NCBI RefSeq assembly: GCF_000423305.1
Contig: NZ_AUHS01000015.1
Coordinates: 62,001-126,000, forward strand
DNA from: Legionella moravica DSM 19234
GTDB taxonomy: Bacteria; Pseudomonadota; Gammaproteobacteria; Legionellales; Legionellaceae
DNA length: 64,000 nucleotides
Direction of reading: 5' to 3'
The position numbers and the translations under genes were made by a program. Below the pieces are notes generated by a model. It did not search any database and was not told the DNA's origin. It saw nothing but the letters and a program-made list of their open reading frames with translations. Positions 8,478 through 18,023 of this stretch are shown here, in pieces. Every line of letters starts with the position of its first letter. Position 1 is the stretch's first letter.

Positions 8478-8608
8478 ACTTGTAAGGATATAAGTCGTGC
8501 AAAGGGATTTGAAATCAGAAGGAACTGATTTGTCAGGATGACAATAAGAACTGGATGTTCTTATACGGATGACTGCGAAAAGCCAGGGCTTGCCCTGGCT
8601 TTATTTTT
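8478..8608 (+). ncRNA. RsmY/RsmZ-type CsrA-sequestering small RNA (candidate)
   Basis: About 130 nt from GACTTGTAAGG to a terminator. At least four stem-loops expose GGA: GACTT(GTAAGGAT)AAGTC-like at 8478, AAATCAG(AAGGAA)CTGATTT, TGTC(AGGAT)GACA and AAGAAC(TGGAT)GTTCTT, with a further single-stranded ACGGATG. This is the recognised architecture of RNAs that bind and titrate CsrA. An upstream LetA-like box and a TATAAT support a transcript. In Legionella, LetA/S-induced RsmY and RsmZ relieve CsrA repression on entry to the transmissive phase. Which of the two this is cannot be told here. No convincing protein is encoded in 7971-8608. Confidence 0.75.
8577..8608. terminator. Bidirectional intrinsic terminator
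   Basis: The stem AGCCAGGGC/GCCCTGGCT is at 8581-8600. On the plus strand it is followed by TTATTTTTTT (end of the small RNA). On the minus strand it is followed by TTTTCGC (end of the L,D-transpeptidase gene, whose stop is at 8609-8611). Confidence 0.85.
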
Positions 8609-9283
8609 TTAAGCAACCAGATATCCTGAATTGGACAAGAATTTTTTGTCAGGATAATAGGCAAATACTACTGATCCATTTTTAATGGTATTGATTACCG
8701 GCTTAGCTAAAGTTTGAGCTATAGCAGGACATCCCCAGGACAGGCCTGCGCGTCCCGCTTTTTTGATAAAATCAGGCTCTACATACCATGCGCCATGTAT
8801 GACCACGCGTCTGTTGTATGCATTATCATTAAAACCTCGATCCAGACCTTGTAGATTTAATGAGTACCCTTTATGGCCTATATAAGTATTTTTAGTAATG
8901 TAGGTGCCAAGACTGGATTGTTTGCTCGATTCTCTATTAGAAAATTGATTGGCAACAACACCTGAATTTTTGCCATGGGCAACATAAGTATTATATAAAA
9001 GCTTTTCATTGCGAACATCAAATACCCACATGCGTTGTTTGTTTGATGGCAGCGAGTAGTCTATTACGGTTAGAACCGGCTTTTTTACCGCTCCTCTTTT
9101 GTTCGCATTTTTATACGCGGTTAAAGCGAGCTTCAAAACATTTTTGTTCAGTTTGGGCGCTTTAGTGCTTAAATGCTGAACTTGGGTATTAAGATCGGGT
9201 CCAGGCTTCGCAAATGAAGGGGTACTGGATGTAATGTTGCTTGTCAATATGACGGTTGAAATTAGAGATAACAAGGTATTCAT
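8609..9283 (-). CDS. Secreted murein L,D-transpeptidase-family protein
   Basis: 224 residues with an N-terminal hydrophobic signal (MNTLLSLISTVILTSNITSS) and likely export to the periplasm. The YkuD-type catalytic signature is present: VVIHGAWY (His163) and GLSWGCPAI (Cys185). These form or hydrolyse 3-3 peptidoglycan cross-links or attach proteins to the wall. The upstream AAAGGAGCAGT ribosome site supports this start. It converges with the small RNA and shares its terminator; it is divergent from putA across about 410 bp. Which reaction it performs is not visible. Confidence 0.85.
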   Translation of the reverse strand: MNTLLSLISTVILTSNITSSTPSFAKPGPDLNTQVQHLSTKAPKLNKNVLKLALTAYKNANKRGAVKKPVLTVIDYSLPSNKQRMWVFDVRNEKLLYNTYVAHGKNSGVVANQFSNRESSKQSSLGTYITKNTYIGHKGYSLNLQGLDRGFNDNAYNRRVVIHGAWYVEPDFIKKAGRAGLSWGCPAIAQTLAKPVINTIKNGSVVFAYYPDKKFLSNSGYLVA

Positions 9284-9694
9284 ACTGCTCCTTTCTTCTA
9301 GTTAAATCACCGTTATTGGTCATTAAAAAGATGGTGATTATATTAACAAATGACGCAATTGTAAAATCATGAGATCGTTCCTTGTTCAATAGGGGAAATA
9401 GTTATTCAATTCAAAAGCTTAACTCCAGGATAAAAATTGGTATCGTAACAATATGACTCAGATTGATTAAAATTAATACTAATTTGCCTGCTTTAATTAA
9501 TCCATTTTGTATAAAATTTGTATAACAAGGGCGTAATTTGAACCGCAAAATACGATATAAGAACGGTTTTTTGCTTTATTAGACACGATAGGAAGCATAT
9601 AATCCACTACAATTTATGACGAATGCATTTCTTTTGTATTAGTTCTGCACTATGATCTTTTGTTAAAACTTATTATTAGAATTCGGAGAATATT
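9284..9694. other. Divergent promoter region between L,D-transpeptidase and putA
   Basis: 411 bp of AT-rich sequence. It must carry both promoters. A good ribosome site (CGGAGAA) precedes putA. I saw no repeat or convincing operator; PutA here lacks its own DNA-binding domain, so any proline control must use another regulator. Confidence 0.35.
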
Positions 9695-12600
9695 ATGTTG
9701 GAAAAGCAGTCCATTAATGTCCCAGAAGGTTTACGAGCTGCTATTAATAAGGCTTATCGTGCGGATGAGCTTTCATTGATTACGGAGCTCTGTGATAAGG
9801 CGGCAATAGAACCTCATCAACGGACTGCAATTCGAGCCAACGCAATGAAACTGGTTGAGTCAGTGCGCACTGAAAGAAAGAAAAGCACCGGTATCGATTC
9901 ATTCCTTACAGAATATGCTTTATCCAGTGATGAAGGCATTGCGTTGATGTGTTTGGCTGAAGCCTTATTACGAGTACCTGATAATGCTACAGTAGATAAT
10001 TTAATTAAAGACAAGCTTGCCGGAGGAGATTGGAAATCCCACCGTGGCCAAAGTGATTCGTTTTTTGTGAACGCTACGACCTGGGCTTTAATGTTAACCG
10101 GTAAGGTCTTAACACCTGAAAAAGCAGAAAATACCCTGACAAAAGCATTGATGAAACTGGTTAATCGCAGCAGTGAGGCCGTAGTTCGCACCGCTGTTGA
10201 TAAAGCAATGCGTATAATGAGCAAGCAATTTGTTATGGGTCGAACAATCAATGAAGCCCTAACCCGTGCGAAGAAAAAAGAAAGTAAAGGATATCGTTAT
10301 TCTTATGATATGTTAGGTGAAGCGGCTTTAACATCCGCTGATGCCTTACGCTATTTTGAAGCGTATAAAAAGGCCATTGAATCCATTGGGCAACAAGCAG
10401 ATAAAAACTCCAATATTTACAAACGTGCTGGTATTTCTATCAAGTTATCAGCAATTCATCCTCGCTATAACGAATCTCAATACGAACGTGTTATGGAGGA
10501 ATTACCTCCCAGATTACTGGCACTTTCAAGACTGGCAAAAGAATACGGAATCGCCTTAACCATTGATGCTGAAGAATCTGAGCGTTTGGATTTATCTTTG
10601 GATGTGATTGAACAAGTGTTTAATGATGACAGTCTGGACGGTTGGGATGGTTTTGGTCTTGCTGTCCAATCCTACCAAAAAAGAGCATTTTATGTTCTTG
10701 ATTGGGTTGCAGCCTTAGCTCGAAGCAAAAAGCGCAGGATAATGGTTCGGTTGATTAAAGGAGCATATTGGGATAGTGAAATCAAAAAATCTCAGATGCA
10801 AGGTTTTGCTGAATATCCTGTTTTTACTCGAAAAGTGTTCACTGACGTCTCATTCCAGGCATGTGCTAAAAAAATATTAACCATGACCGATGCGATATAT
10901 CCTCAATTTGCTACTCATAATGCTTATTCTGTCGCAATGATTTTGAATATTGTCGGTGAATACAGAGATTTTGAGTTTCAATGTTTGCATGGAATGGGTA
11001 ATGAACTCTATGAGCAAATTGTTCCAGCGGATTGCTATGGCATTGCTTGTCGAATTTACGCGCCAGTTGGAAGCCATGAAGATCTGCTTCCTTATCTGGT
11101 TCGTCGTTTATTGGAAAATGGAGCTAACTCCTCTTTTGTTAACAGAATTGTGGATGACAATGCGCCGATTACTGATTTGGTGGAAGATCCCATTACCAAA
11201 GCAAAGGCTTTATTCAATAGTATGAATAAAAATATACCTTTGCCCGAAGCTTTGTTTTTACCTCACCGAGTCAATTCGAAAGGATTTGATTTTACCAATC
11301 GCCATGAGAGAGCTTTGTTGCAGCAGGAATTAGCTAAGTTAAATTCAAATCAATGGAGTGCTGGCCCCATTGTTGCCGGAAAAACTGCATCGGATAATCA
11401 ACGGGCAGTAACGTCTCCTCAACAGCCCTCAAGAGTGGTGGGCTCTGTGCAAAACTCCAGCTTGGATGATGTTGAAAAAGCATTAACACAGGCTGAGTCA
11501 GCTTTTCCTGCATGGAGCGGTACTCCTGTGGAAGAGCGAGCGGCATGTTTGAATCGTTTTGCTGATTTACTGCAAGCAAACATGATGGAGTTTTTATCTT
11601 TAGCTTGCCTGGAAGCGGGTAAAACCTGGAATGATGGTGTAGCAGAAGTTAGGGAAGCTATAGACTTTTGCCGATATTATGCCCATATGGCACAGCAGTT
11701 AATGGCAAGTCCTACGAGACTTCATGGATATACCGGTGAGTTAAATGAGCTCAGCCTACATCCTCGTGGTACGATACTGTGTATTAGCCCCTGGAATTTC
11801 CCATTGGCTATTTTTACCGGTCAGGTCGTTGCTGGTTTAGTCACTGGCAATTGCGTTATTGCCAAACCGGCTGAACAAACTCCTTTGATTGCTGCTTATG
11901 CCGTTAAGCTCATGCACCAGGCCGGAATACCTGTAGGTGCAATCCAATTACTACCCGGCGCTGGAGAGACTATAGGTGCTGCTCTGGTATCAGATAAAAG
12001 GATAAAAGCAGTCTTGTTTACTGGTTCAACTGATACCGCGAATCTGATTAATCGTACTTTGGCTACGCGTGGCGGTGAAATAATCCCTTTAATTGCAGAA
12101 ACGGGTGGGCAAAATGCAATGCTTGTTGATTCATCTGCATTGTTGGAGCAAGTCGTTGTTGATGCAGTGGTTTCGGCATTTGGTAGTGCTGGGCAGCGTT
12201 GTTCTGCACTGCGTGTTTTATTTGTTCAGGAAGAAGTTTATCCTCGTACCATAGAATTACTTAAAGGGGCTATGGCTGAACTGGTTGTGGGCGATCCCCG
12301 TTGGCTTTCAACAGATATTGGCCCGGTCATTGATAAAGATGCTTTATCTCTTTTGACAAATCATGTTGAGAATATGAAGAAGAAGTATGAAATTCTGTAT
12401 CAATGCAAACTGAGCGATGAGTGCGAGTCAGGGTTCTTTATGCCGCCAACGGCTATCGCTATTGATAATCTCGATGCCTTGGAAAAAGAAGTATTTGGTC
12501 CCGTGTTGCATGTCGTTCAATTTAAAAGAAAAAATCTGGATCAGGTTATCGAACAAATTAATAAGACGGGTTTTGGGTTAACTTTGGGCATCCATAGTCG

Positions 12601-12844
12601 TATTAATGAAACGGTTGAGTACATCAGAAAACGAATTCATGCCGGTAACTGTTATGTAAATCGTAATATGATAGGCGCAGTAGTTGGTTTACAGCCTTTT
12701 GGCGGCGAAGGCCTATCAGGCACTGGTCCTAAAGCAGGTGGTCCTAACTATCTTGTTCGCTTATGCCATGAGCGAACTTATACTGTGGATACAACTGCAG
12801 CAGGGGGCAATGCCAGTTTAATGTCTTTACCCGAGGATATTTAG
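9695..12844 (+). CDS. putA: Bifunctional proline dehydrogenase / P5C dehydrogenase PutA
   Basis: A 1049-residue flavoenzyme that oxidises proline to glutamate in two steps at the membrane, feeding electrons to quinone and NAD+. The proline dehydrogenase barrel spans roughly 180-480, with the substrate-binding LVRRLLENGANSSFVNR near its end. The aldehyde dehydrogenase half starts about 560: ISPWNFPLAIF, the AETGGQNA glutamate (about 802), and catalytic Cys836 in GSAGQRCSALR. It ends in QPFGGEGLSGTGPKAGGP. It is shorter than E. coli PutA (1320) because the N-terminal ribbon-helix-helix repressor domain and C-terminal extension are absent, so it does not autoregulate by that route. Amino acids are the main Legionella carbon source, so this is a central catabolic gene. 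Confidence 0.96.
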   Translation: MLEKQSINVPEGLRAAINKAYRADELSLITELCDKAAIEPHQRTAIRANAMKLVESVRTERKKSTGIDSFLTEYALSSDEGIALMCLAEALLRVPDNATVDNLIKDKLAGGDWKSHRGQSDSFFVNATTWALMLTGKVLTPEKAENTLTKALMKLVNRSSEAVVRTAVDKAMRIMSKQFVMGRTINEALTRAKKKESKGYRYSYDMLGEAALTSADALRYFEAYKKAIESIGQQADKNSNIYKRAGISIKLSAIHPRYNESQYERVMEELPPRLLALSRLAKEYGIALTIDAEESERLDLSLDVIEQVFNDDSLDGWDGFGLAVQSYQKRAFYVLDWVAALARSKKRRIMVRLIKGAYWDSEIKKSQMQGFAEYPVFTRKVFTDVSFQACAKKILTMTDAIYPQFATHNAYSVAMILNIVGEYRDFEFQCLHGMGNELYEQIVPADCYGIACRIYAPVGSHEDLLPYLVRRLLENGANSSFVNRIVDDNAPITDLVEDPITKAKALFNSMNKNIPLPEALFLPHRVNSKGFDFTNRHERALLQQELAKLNSNQWSAGPIVAGKTASDNQRAVTSPQQPSRVVGSVQNSSLDDVEKALTQAESAFPAWSGTPVEERAACLNRFADLLQANMMEFLSLACLEAGKTWNDGVAEVREAIDFCRYYAHMAQQLMASPTRLHGYTGELNELSLHPRGTILCISPWNFPLAIFTGQVVAGLVTGNCVIAKPAEQTPLIAAYAVKLMHQAGIPVGAIQLLPGAGETIGAALVSDKRIKAVLFTGSTDTANLINRTLATRGGEIIPLIAETGGQNAMLVDSSALLEQVVVDAVVSAFGSAGQRCSALRVLFVQEEVYPRTIELLKGAMAELVVGDPRWLSTDIGPVIDKDALSLLTNHVENMKKKYEILYQCKLSDECESGFFMPPTAIAIDNLDALEKEVFGPVLHVVQFKRKNLDQVIEQINKTGFGLTLGIHSRINETVEYIRKRIHAGNCYVNRNMIGAVVGLQPFGGEGLSGTGPKAGGPNYLVRLCHERTYTVDTTAAGGNASLMSLPEDI

Positions 12845-12852
12845 CTAATGAT

Positions 12853-12892
12853 TTGAGTTGATCTTGTGTATTTGAATACAAGATCAACTCAA
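12853..12892. terminator. Perfect 15-bp hairpin after putA
   Basis: TTGAGTTGATCTTGT pairs exactly with ACAAGATCAACTCAA around a 10-base loop, 8 bp after the putA stop. No T-run follows, so it may act as a 3' stabiliser or a factor-assisted terminator. Confidence 0.6.
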
Positions 12893-13023
12893 CTAATCAA
12901 GACATCTGGTTTCATTTCAGGCGTTGAAGTGGTGTGCCATCCCTTGAGTTAAAGACTACATCCTTGTATTTGAATCTTCCGTACTTTACTAAACAATCAA
13001 TTGAGCGATGCTCAAATCAATTT

Positions 13024-14400
13024 TTATTCATCATGTCTTTTGGCAAATAACCAGGGTATCAGGACGAATAAAATCAAACCACCTATTAAAAATGCCTCAA
13101 AGAAATACACATTACCAATAGGTATTTGAGATGGTGGAATAAATCCTACTATCATCGCGAGGATGCAGCATATAATGCCTGTCCCGGCGACTAGCCACAT
13201 AACGACATTACCTCCCGGTATGGTGTACCCTCGTGGGTGATCTGGTCTGGAATATCTTAGTTTTATAGCTGCCGCAAACATGATGATATAAACTAATAAA
13301 GCCATTTGCGCACTTAAATCGCTTAAGATCCAATAAGCAGCATTAATCGAATCAAGCAATATAAATATACTACTCAAAATCGTAAATATTAGCCCTTGAG
13401 TCATTAGAATAGTAACAGGTGCTCCAAAGCGATTAACACGAGAAAATCGCGCTGGCAGAGAGCCATCTCGAGCTGACACTAACAGCCCTTTAGTTGGACC
13501 AATAATCCAGGCAGAAACACCGCTCAGCCCGCCTAAAATGATCAGGACGGCTATAACCGAGGTCATCCAGGGCATATTGTAAGAATTGAAAAAGACAGAA
13601 TAAGCATCAATTAAACCGGAAACCACACTTAAATTATCGTTAGGAACGACAATTACAATGGCTAATGACCCCAGCGAGAGGGTGGATATGATGACTAGCG
13701 TAGAGTAGAGCAATGCTCTGGGATAATCTCTTTGAGGATTTTTGACTTCTTCAGCATGAACTGCTGACATCTCCATGCCAATTAAACCAAATAATACCGC
13801 TGAGAAGAGAGCCAGATTGCCAAATGAGCTGAAATCCGGAAGCCAGGATGATGGGTAATTAACCGCCACGGGTCTACCCTGGAACATCCATACGATGCCA
13901 AGTACTATAATGACGAGCATGGGGAGCACGGTACCTATTGATGCACCAATAATGCTCACGATACTGGATAATTTCATCCCGAAACAGTTGAGCAGAGTAA
14001 ACAGCCAGAAAAGGCTTAGTGCTGTTCCTAAAAGATAAAATTTATTATTGGCCAGGCTGGGGGCAATTAAATAGGACAGTGTTGCGGCAATAAAAGCCAA
14101 CATCGTTGGATACCAGACCACATTATATATCCATTGCAACCAGATGGTTATAAAACCAGCTCGTCTTCCAAAAGCTTCCCTCACCCAAACGTAGATACCA
14201 CCGGTATTGGGATACGCGGTCGCCAACTCGGCGGCAACCAGGGCAACAGGAATAAAAAAAGCAAATGCTGCGACCAGATAATAAGAGACTAGTGATAAAC
14301 CAAGCTTGGCACTGATAGGAAGTGTTCTTAAACTGTCTACAGCAATTATGTTAATCATGACCAAAGAAAAGACGCTCAATACTTTTTTTGAGTGATTCAT
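13024..14400 (-). CDS. APC-superfamily amino-acid antiporter
   Basis: 458 residues with about 12 hydrophobic segments. N-terminal features are typical of the GadC/YjeM antiporter branch (FSLVMINIIAVDSLRTLP, then the NTGGIYVWVREAFG loop near TM2 and GLIGMEMSAVHAEEVKNPQRDYPRA in the middle). It exchanges amino acids or polyamines across the inner membrane; the substrate is not evident. AAGGATCC before the ATG supports the start. A paralogue of similar size and motifs is at 53245. It is convergent with putA, so joint regulation is not implied. Confidence 0.85.
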   Translation of the reverse strand: MNHSKKVLSVFSLVMINIIAVDSLRTLPISAKLGLSLVSYYLVAAFAFFIPVALVAAELATAYPNTGGIYVWVREAFGRRAGFITIWLQWIYNVVWYPTMLAFIAATLSYLIAPSLANNKFYLLGTALSLFWLFTLLNCFGMKLSSIVSIIGASIGTVLPMLVIIVLGIVWMFQGRPVAVNYPSSWLPDFSSFGNLALFSAVLFGLIGMEMSAVHAEEVKNPQRDYPRALLYSTLVIISTLSLGSLAIVIVVPNDNLSVVSGLIDAYSVFFNSYNMPWMTSVIAVLIILGGLSGVSAWIIGPTKGLLVSARDGSLPARFSRVNRFGAPVTILMTQGLIFTILSSIFILLDSINAAYWILSDLSAQMALLVYIIMFAAAIKLRYSRPDHPRGYTIPGGNVVMWLVAGTGIICCILAMIVGFIPPSQIPIGNVYFFEAFLIGGLILFVLIPWLFAKRHDE

Positions 14401-14575
14401 AATTGGATCCTTAAAGGGTGCAGTAGTAAGGCAAGTTGCAGGGCGAATAACTATTAAAATGTGAGTTTAATTGCGTAATATAAAATATGTCCATGCACCT
14501 GGATTCAGCATAAATAGTTAACCGCTAAATCTATCAGTTTATGTAAAAAAAATCAATGAGTTGTCGGATTGTTTC

Positions 14576-14910
14576 CACGGCTGTTCCATTAAAAATGTGA
14601 CGTCTTTCCGAGCGTAGCGAGGAATCTCCTGCAAATTGGCACAATCTGAATTAATGCATTAATTATCATTACCTTTTAAACTCCATGTTTTTACAAGGAA
14701 TTTAATGATGTCATCAGAAGATGTACCTGAATTTTTATATCATTTCGACTCGCTCGAAGATCCAAGAATTGATAGAAAGAAATTGCATCCTTTAACGGAA
14801 CTATTATTTCAGGTGAACGTCTTCGACACAGCTTGCGATTGCGAAAATTTTTTAGCGCCTGAAGACATAATAGAAATTGGTAGTCGCGCAGCGACTACCA
14901 ATTATAAATA
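14576..14910. mobile_element. Truncated ISAs1-like insertion sequence
   Basis: One terminal repeat (CACGGCTGTTCCATTAAAA to about 14634) matches the arms of the element at 1387. It is followed by the same leader and a transposase start at 14705. The matching right terminal repeat is missing before 14958. A perfect 13-bp hairpin at 14875-14903 (AATTGGTAGTCGC/GCGACTACCAATT) lies in the tail and may be a later sequence or an acnA 3' structure. Bases 14401-14575 hold nothing recognised. Confidence 0.7.
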
Positions 14911-14911
14911 A
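14705..14911 (+). pseudogene. Transposase remnant, ISAs1/H-repeat-like N-terminus
   Basis: Residues 1-36 (MMSSEDVPEFLYHFD followed by SLEDPRIDRKKLHPLTELLFQ) look like the N-terminal associated domain of ISAs1-family DDE transposases (F..L.DPR..R..HPL). After about 14812 the reading no longer resembles the family and stops at 14911, so no catalytic core remains. Confidence 0.65.
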
Positions 14912-14958
14912 CTCCATATTGTGGATAGCCCAATCGATCGATAAAGGCTTCATTTTGT

Positions 14959-17634
14959 TTAAGCGCAAAGATTTCTCAATACGTATTGAAGAATACCGCC
15001 GTTTTTGTAGTATTCCAGTTCATCTGCTGTATCGATTCTGCACAGCGCCTGAAGATGATCTACTCGACCGTCATTGCGTTCAATTGTGACAGATACTTTT
15101 GCACCAGGTGTGAGAGCGTCTGATACCTCAATGCTGATACGCTCGCTGCCTTCCAGTTGCAAAGTCTTACGTGTCACTCCATCCATAAATTGAAGTGGCA
15201 GAACCCCCATTCCAATTAAATTAGAACGATGTATGCGCTCAAAGCTTTCAGTAAGTACAGCTTTTACACCCAACAGATTGGTTCCCTTGGCTGCCCAGTC
15301 TCTTGATGAACCTGTTCCGTATTCTTTACCAGCAATAACAACCAAATCATGATGTGCTGCCTGATAAAGCATCGATGCATCATAAATAGGCATAATATCG
15401 CCAGTTGGAATATAACGAGTGATTCCACCTTCCTGCCCCGGAGTCATTTCATTTCGAATTCTAATGTTGGCAAAAGTTCCTCGCATCATGACTTCATGAT
15501 TTCCACGACGTGATCCGTAGGAATTAAAATCTTTTTCATCAACCCCTTTTGATTTGAGATACAACCCGGCAGGAGAACTCGCTTTAATGGATCCAGCGGG
15601 TGAAATATGATCTGTTGTTATGGAGTCACCAAAAAGAGCCAGAATATAAGCTTGTTTTATGGGCTTAATTGCCTCTGGTTTTGCTTTCAGATGCTCAAAG
15701 AAAGGAGGGTGCTGAATATAAGTGGATTCAGGATTCCACTCATAAGTTGTTCCTGTACTTGTTTTTATGGCCTGCCAATGACTATCACCCTTAAACACTT
15801 CAGCATATTCTTTGCGGAACATACTACCAGTGACTTTCGCAACTTCTTGAGCCACTTCAGCATTCGTAGGCCAGATATCTTTTAGAAACACATCGTTTCC
15901 GTGGGTGTCTTGTCCTAAAGGTTCTTTGCTTAAGTCAACAGATGTGGATCCGCATAATGCATAAGCGACAACTAATGGAGGAGAGGCCAGCCAGTTCGCA
16001 CGAACCTGAGGATGAACGCGGCCTTCAAAATTACGATTTCCAGATAAAACGGCTGATACCACCAGATCATTATCTGTGATGCAGTGTGAAATAGCATCAG
16101 GCAGAGGGCCAGAATTACCGATACAGGTAGTACAACCATAACCAACCAGATTAAAGCCTAATTGATCCAGATAGGATTGCAATCCCGCCTGTTTTAAATA
16201 ATCGGTAACCACTTTGGAACCTGGAGCTAAAGAAGATTTTACCCAAGGTTTACGTTGTAATCCTTTTTCAATTGCTTTTTTGGCAACCAGTCCTGCAGCC
16301 ATTAGAACACTTGGATTCGATGTGTTGGTACAACTGGTAATGGCGGCAATGACCACGTTACCATGCTTCATTTTAAATTCTTTATTTTTAACAGTGAACT
16401 CGGTGTTGCTCTCTGACTCTTTGCCTGCTTCTTTTAAAAAATGATTGAATTCAACGGGTAGTGAAGACAGGTTGACTTTGTCCTGGGGTCTTTTGGGTCC
16501 CGCTAAAGAGGGCTCAACTGTATCCAGATCCAAATGGAGCGTATCAGTGAACACGGGATCTTCACTGTTCTTGTCATACCACATGCCTTGCGCTTTTGCA
16601 TAAGCTTCAACCAACGCAATAGTATGCTGATCGCGCCCTGTTAACTCTAGGTAACGAATGGTTTCTTTGTCGACCGGGAAGAATCCACAGGTTGCCCCAT
16701 ATTCTGGAGCCATATTGGAGATGGTTGCCCTGTCTGCCAGTGGTAAATCATTTAATCCTGGGCCGTAAAATTCTACAAACTTGCCGACAACTCCTTTTTT
16801 TCTAAGCATTTGAGTTACAGTCAGCACCAAATCGGTGGCAGTGATCCCTTCTTTTAATTTTCCTGATAATTTAAAACCAATTACTTCAGGAATTAACATC
16901 GAGACTGGTTGTCCAAGCATGGCAGCTTCCGCTTCTATACCGCCGACTCCCCAGCCTAGTACTCCCAGTCCATTAATCATTGTTGTATGAGAATCTGTAC
17001 CCACCAGGGTGTCAGGATAAGCGTACAAATGACCGTCGCATTCACTGCTCCAAACGGTTTTTGCTAAATACTCAAGGTTTACTTGATGGCAAATACCCGT
17101 ACCTGGAGGGACGACCTGAAAATTGGAAAATGCTTTTTGTCCCCAACGGAGAAATTCATAGCGCTCATTATTGCGTTCCATCTCAATTTCAGTATTGATT
17201 TCAAGAGCGTCTTTGGTGCCAAATTTATCTACCATAACAGAGTGATCTATCACTAAATCAACTGGAGAAAGAGGGGAGATTTTATCGGCATTTCCACCCA
17301 TTTTTACAATTGCGTCGCGCATGGCGGCCAGATCGACAACAGCCGGAACTCCAGTAAAGTCCTGCATGAGAACACGCGCAGGTCTGAATGCGATTTCATG
17401 CTGGGAGGTTTTAGTTTCCAACCAGTCTGCTATTGCTTTAATGTCTTTTGTTGTGACGGTATTATTGTCTTCAAAGCGTAATAGATTTTCAAAGAGAACT
17501 TTAAGAGAATAAGGTAACCTGCTAATCCCTTTGAAATTTTTGTTTTCAGCTTCCTTCAAGCTGTAATAATGATAGGTTTTACCATCAACTTTTAATTCAC
17601 TTTTTGTTGATAGACTGTCATGACCTACTTTCAT
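14959..17634 (-). CDS. acnA: Aconitate hydratase A (major iron-containing protein)
   Basis: 891 residues from the ATG at 17634, chosen for its GGGAG ribosome site; an ATG at 17673 would add 13 unlikely residues. The TCA-cycle enzyme interconverts citrate and isocitrate through a 4Fe-4S cluster. Cluster ligands are Cys435 (SCTNTSNPS), Cys501 and Cys504 ([10 protein letters not shown]), the same positions as in E. coli AcnA. The swivel domain carries the [18 protein letters not shown] and [20 protein letters not shown] signatures. It matches the L. pneumophila aconitase closely from memory, with some substitutions that hint at a related species or divergent strain. A stretch of repeat DNA separates it from the upstream minus-strand gene. 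Confidence 0.97.
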   Translation of the reverse strand: MKVGHDSLSTKSELKVDGKTYHYYSLKEAENKNFKGISRLPYSLKVLFENLLRFEDNNTVTTKDIKAIADWLETKTSQHEIAFRPARVLMQDFTGVPAVVDLAAMRDAIVKMGGNADKISPLSPVDLVIDHSVMVDKFGTKDALEINTEIEMERNNERYEFLRWGQKAFSNFQVVPPGTGICHQVNLEYLAKTVWSSECDGHLYAYPDTLVGTDSHTTMINGLGVLGWGVGGIEAEAAMLGQPVSMLIPEVIGFKLSGKLKEGITATDLVLTVTQMLRKKGVVGKFVEFYGPGLNDLPLADRATISNMAPEYGATCGFFPVDKETIRYLELTGRDQHTIALVEAYAKAQGMWYDKNSEDPVFTDTLHLDLDTVEPSLAGPKRPQDKVNLSSLPVEFNHFLKEAGKESESNTEFTVKNKEFKMKHGNVVIAAITSCTNTSNPSVLMAAGLVAKKAIEKGLQRKPWVKSSLAPGSKVVTDYLKQAGLQSYLDQLGFNLVGYGCTTCIGNSGPLPDAISHCITDNDLVVSAVLSGNRNFEGRVHPQVRANWLASPPLVVAYALCGSTSVDLSKEPLGQDTHGNDVFLKDIWPTNAEVAQEVAKVTGSMFRKEYAEVFKGDSHWQAIKTSTGTTYEWNPESTYIQHPPFFEHLKAKPEAIKPIKQAYILALFGDSITTDHISPAGSIKASSPAGLYLKSKGVDEKDFNSYGSRRGNHEVMMRGTFANIRIRNEMTPGQEGGITRYIPTGDIMPIYDASMLYQAAHHDLVVIAGKEYGTGSSRDWAAKGTNLLGVKAVLTESFERIHRSNLIGMGVLPLQFMDGVTRKTLQLEGSERISIEVSDALTPGAKVSVTIERNDGRVDHLQALCRIDTADELEYYKNGGILQYVLRNLCA

Positions 17635-17836
17635 AAAAGAACTCCCAAAATCAAAAAAATAATAATAGCTCAAATTTAGGAATTTTTCATGAGGTCTTTT
17701 AAACTAGACTCTATCTATTTTATAAGAGCGGTTCAATTATTTGTCTTTAAGAACATTCCCGAATCAATTCTCGGTGAACCGTGGTGTTTCACATCAATTT
17801 TATTTTCTATTTTTACCCGCCGATTACATTGTGTGG

Positions 17837-18003
17837 ATTCCGCGGGCGAAGCCTGAGAGATCCTCACAAAATTGAATCATCGTCCAAGTGCCTACGTACC
17901 GCGCTTTATGCGCGGTACGTAGATTTTTCTAATTATTAATTATAAATCAATTAATTATGCTCAAATTTTGTGAGGATCTCTCAGGGTCGAAGCCGCGGAA
18001 ATT
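17837..18003. repeat. GCGG-core palindrome interrupted by a 134-bp miniature element
   Basis: The outer halves GGATTCCGCGGGCGAAG and CGAAGCCGCGGAAATTCG are the two arms of a palindrome of the 7252 family. They are split by an element at 17852-17985 with ends CCTGAGAGATCCTCACAAAATT / AATTTTGTGAGGATCTCTCAGG. CGAAG occurs on both sides of the insert, consistent with a short target duplication. Confidence 0.8.
17852..17985. mobile_element. 134-bp miniature inverted-repeat element
   Basis: Ends are perfect inverted repeats of about 22 bp starting CCTGAGAGATCC. The centre holds a 13-bp perfect hairpin (CTACGTACCGCGC/GCGCGGTACGTAG, 17892-17922) followed on the plus strand by ATTTTTCT, so it also carries a terminator-like structure. 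A relative with the same ends lies at 33779-33895. No coding capacity. Confidence 0.75.
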
Positions 18004-18023
18004 CGAGTTGCTGATTCCGTAAT

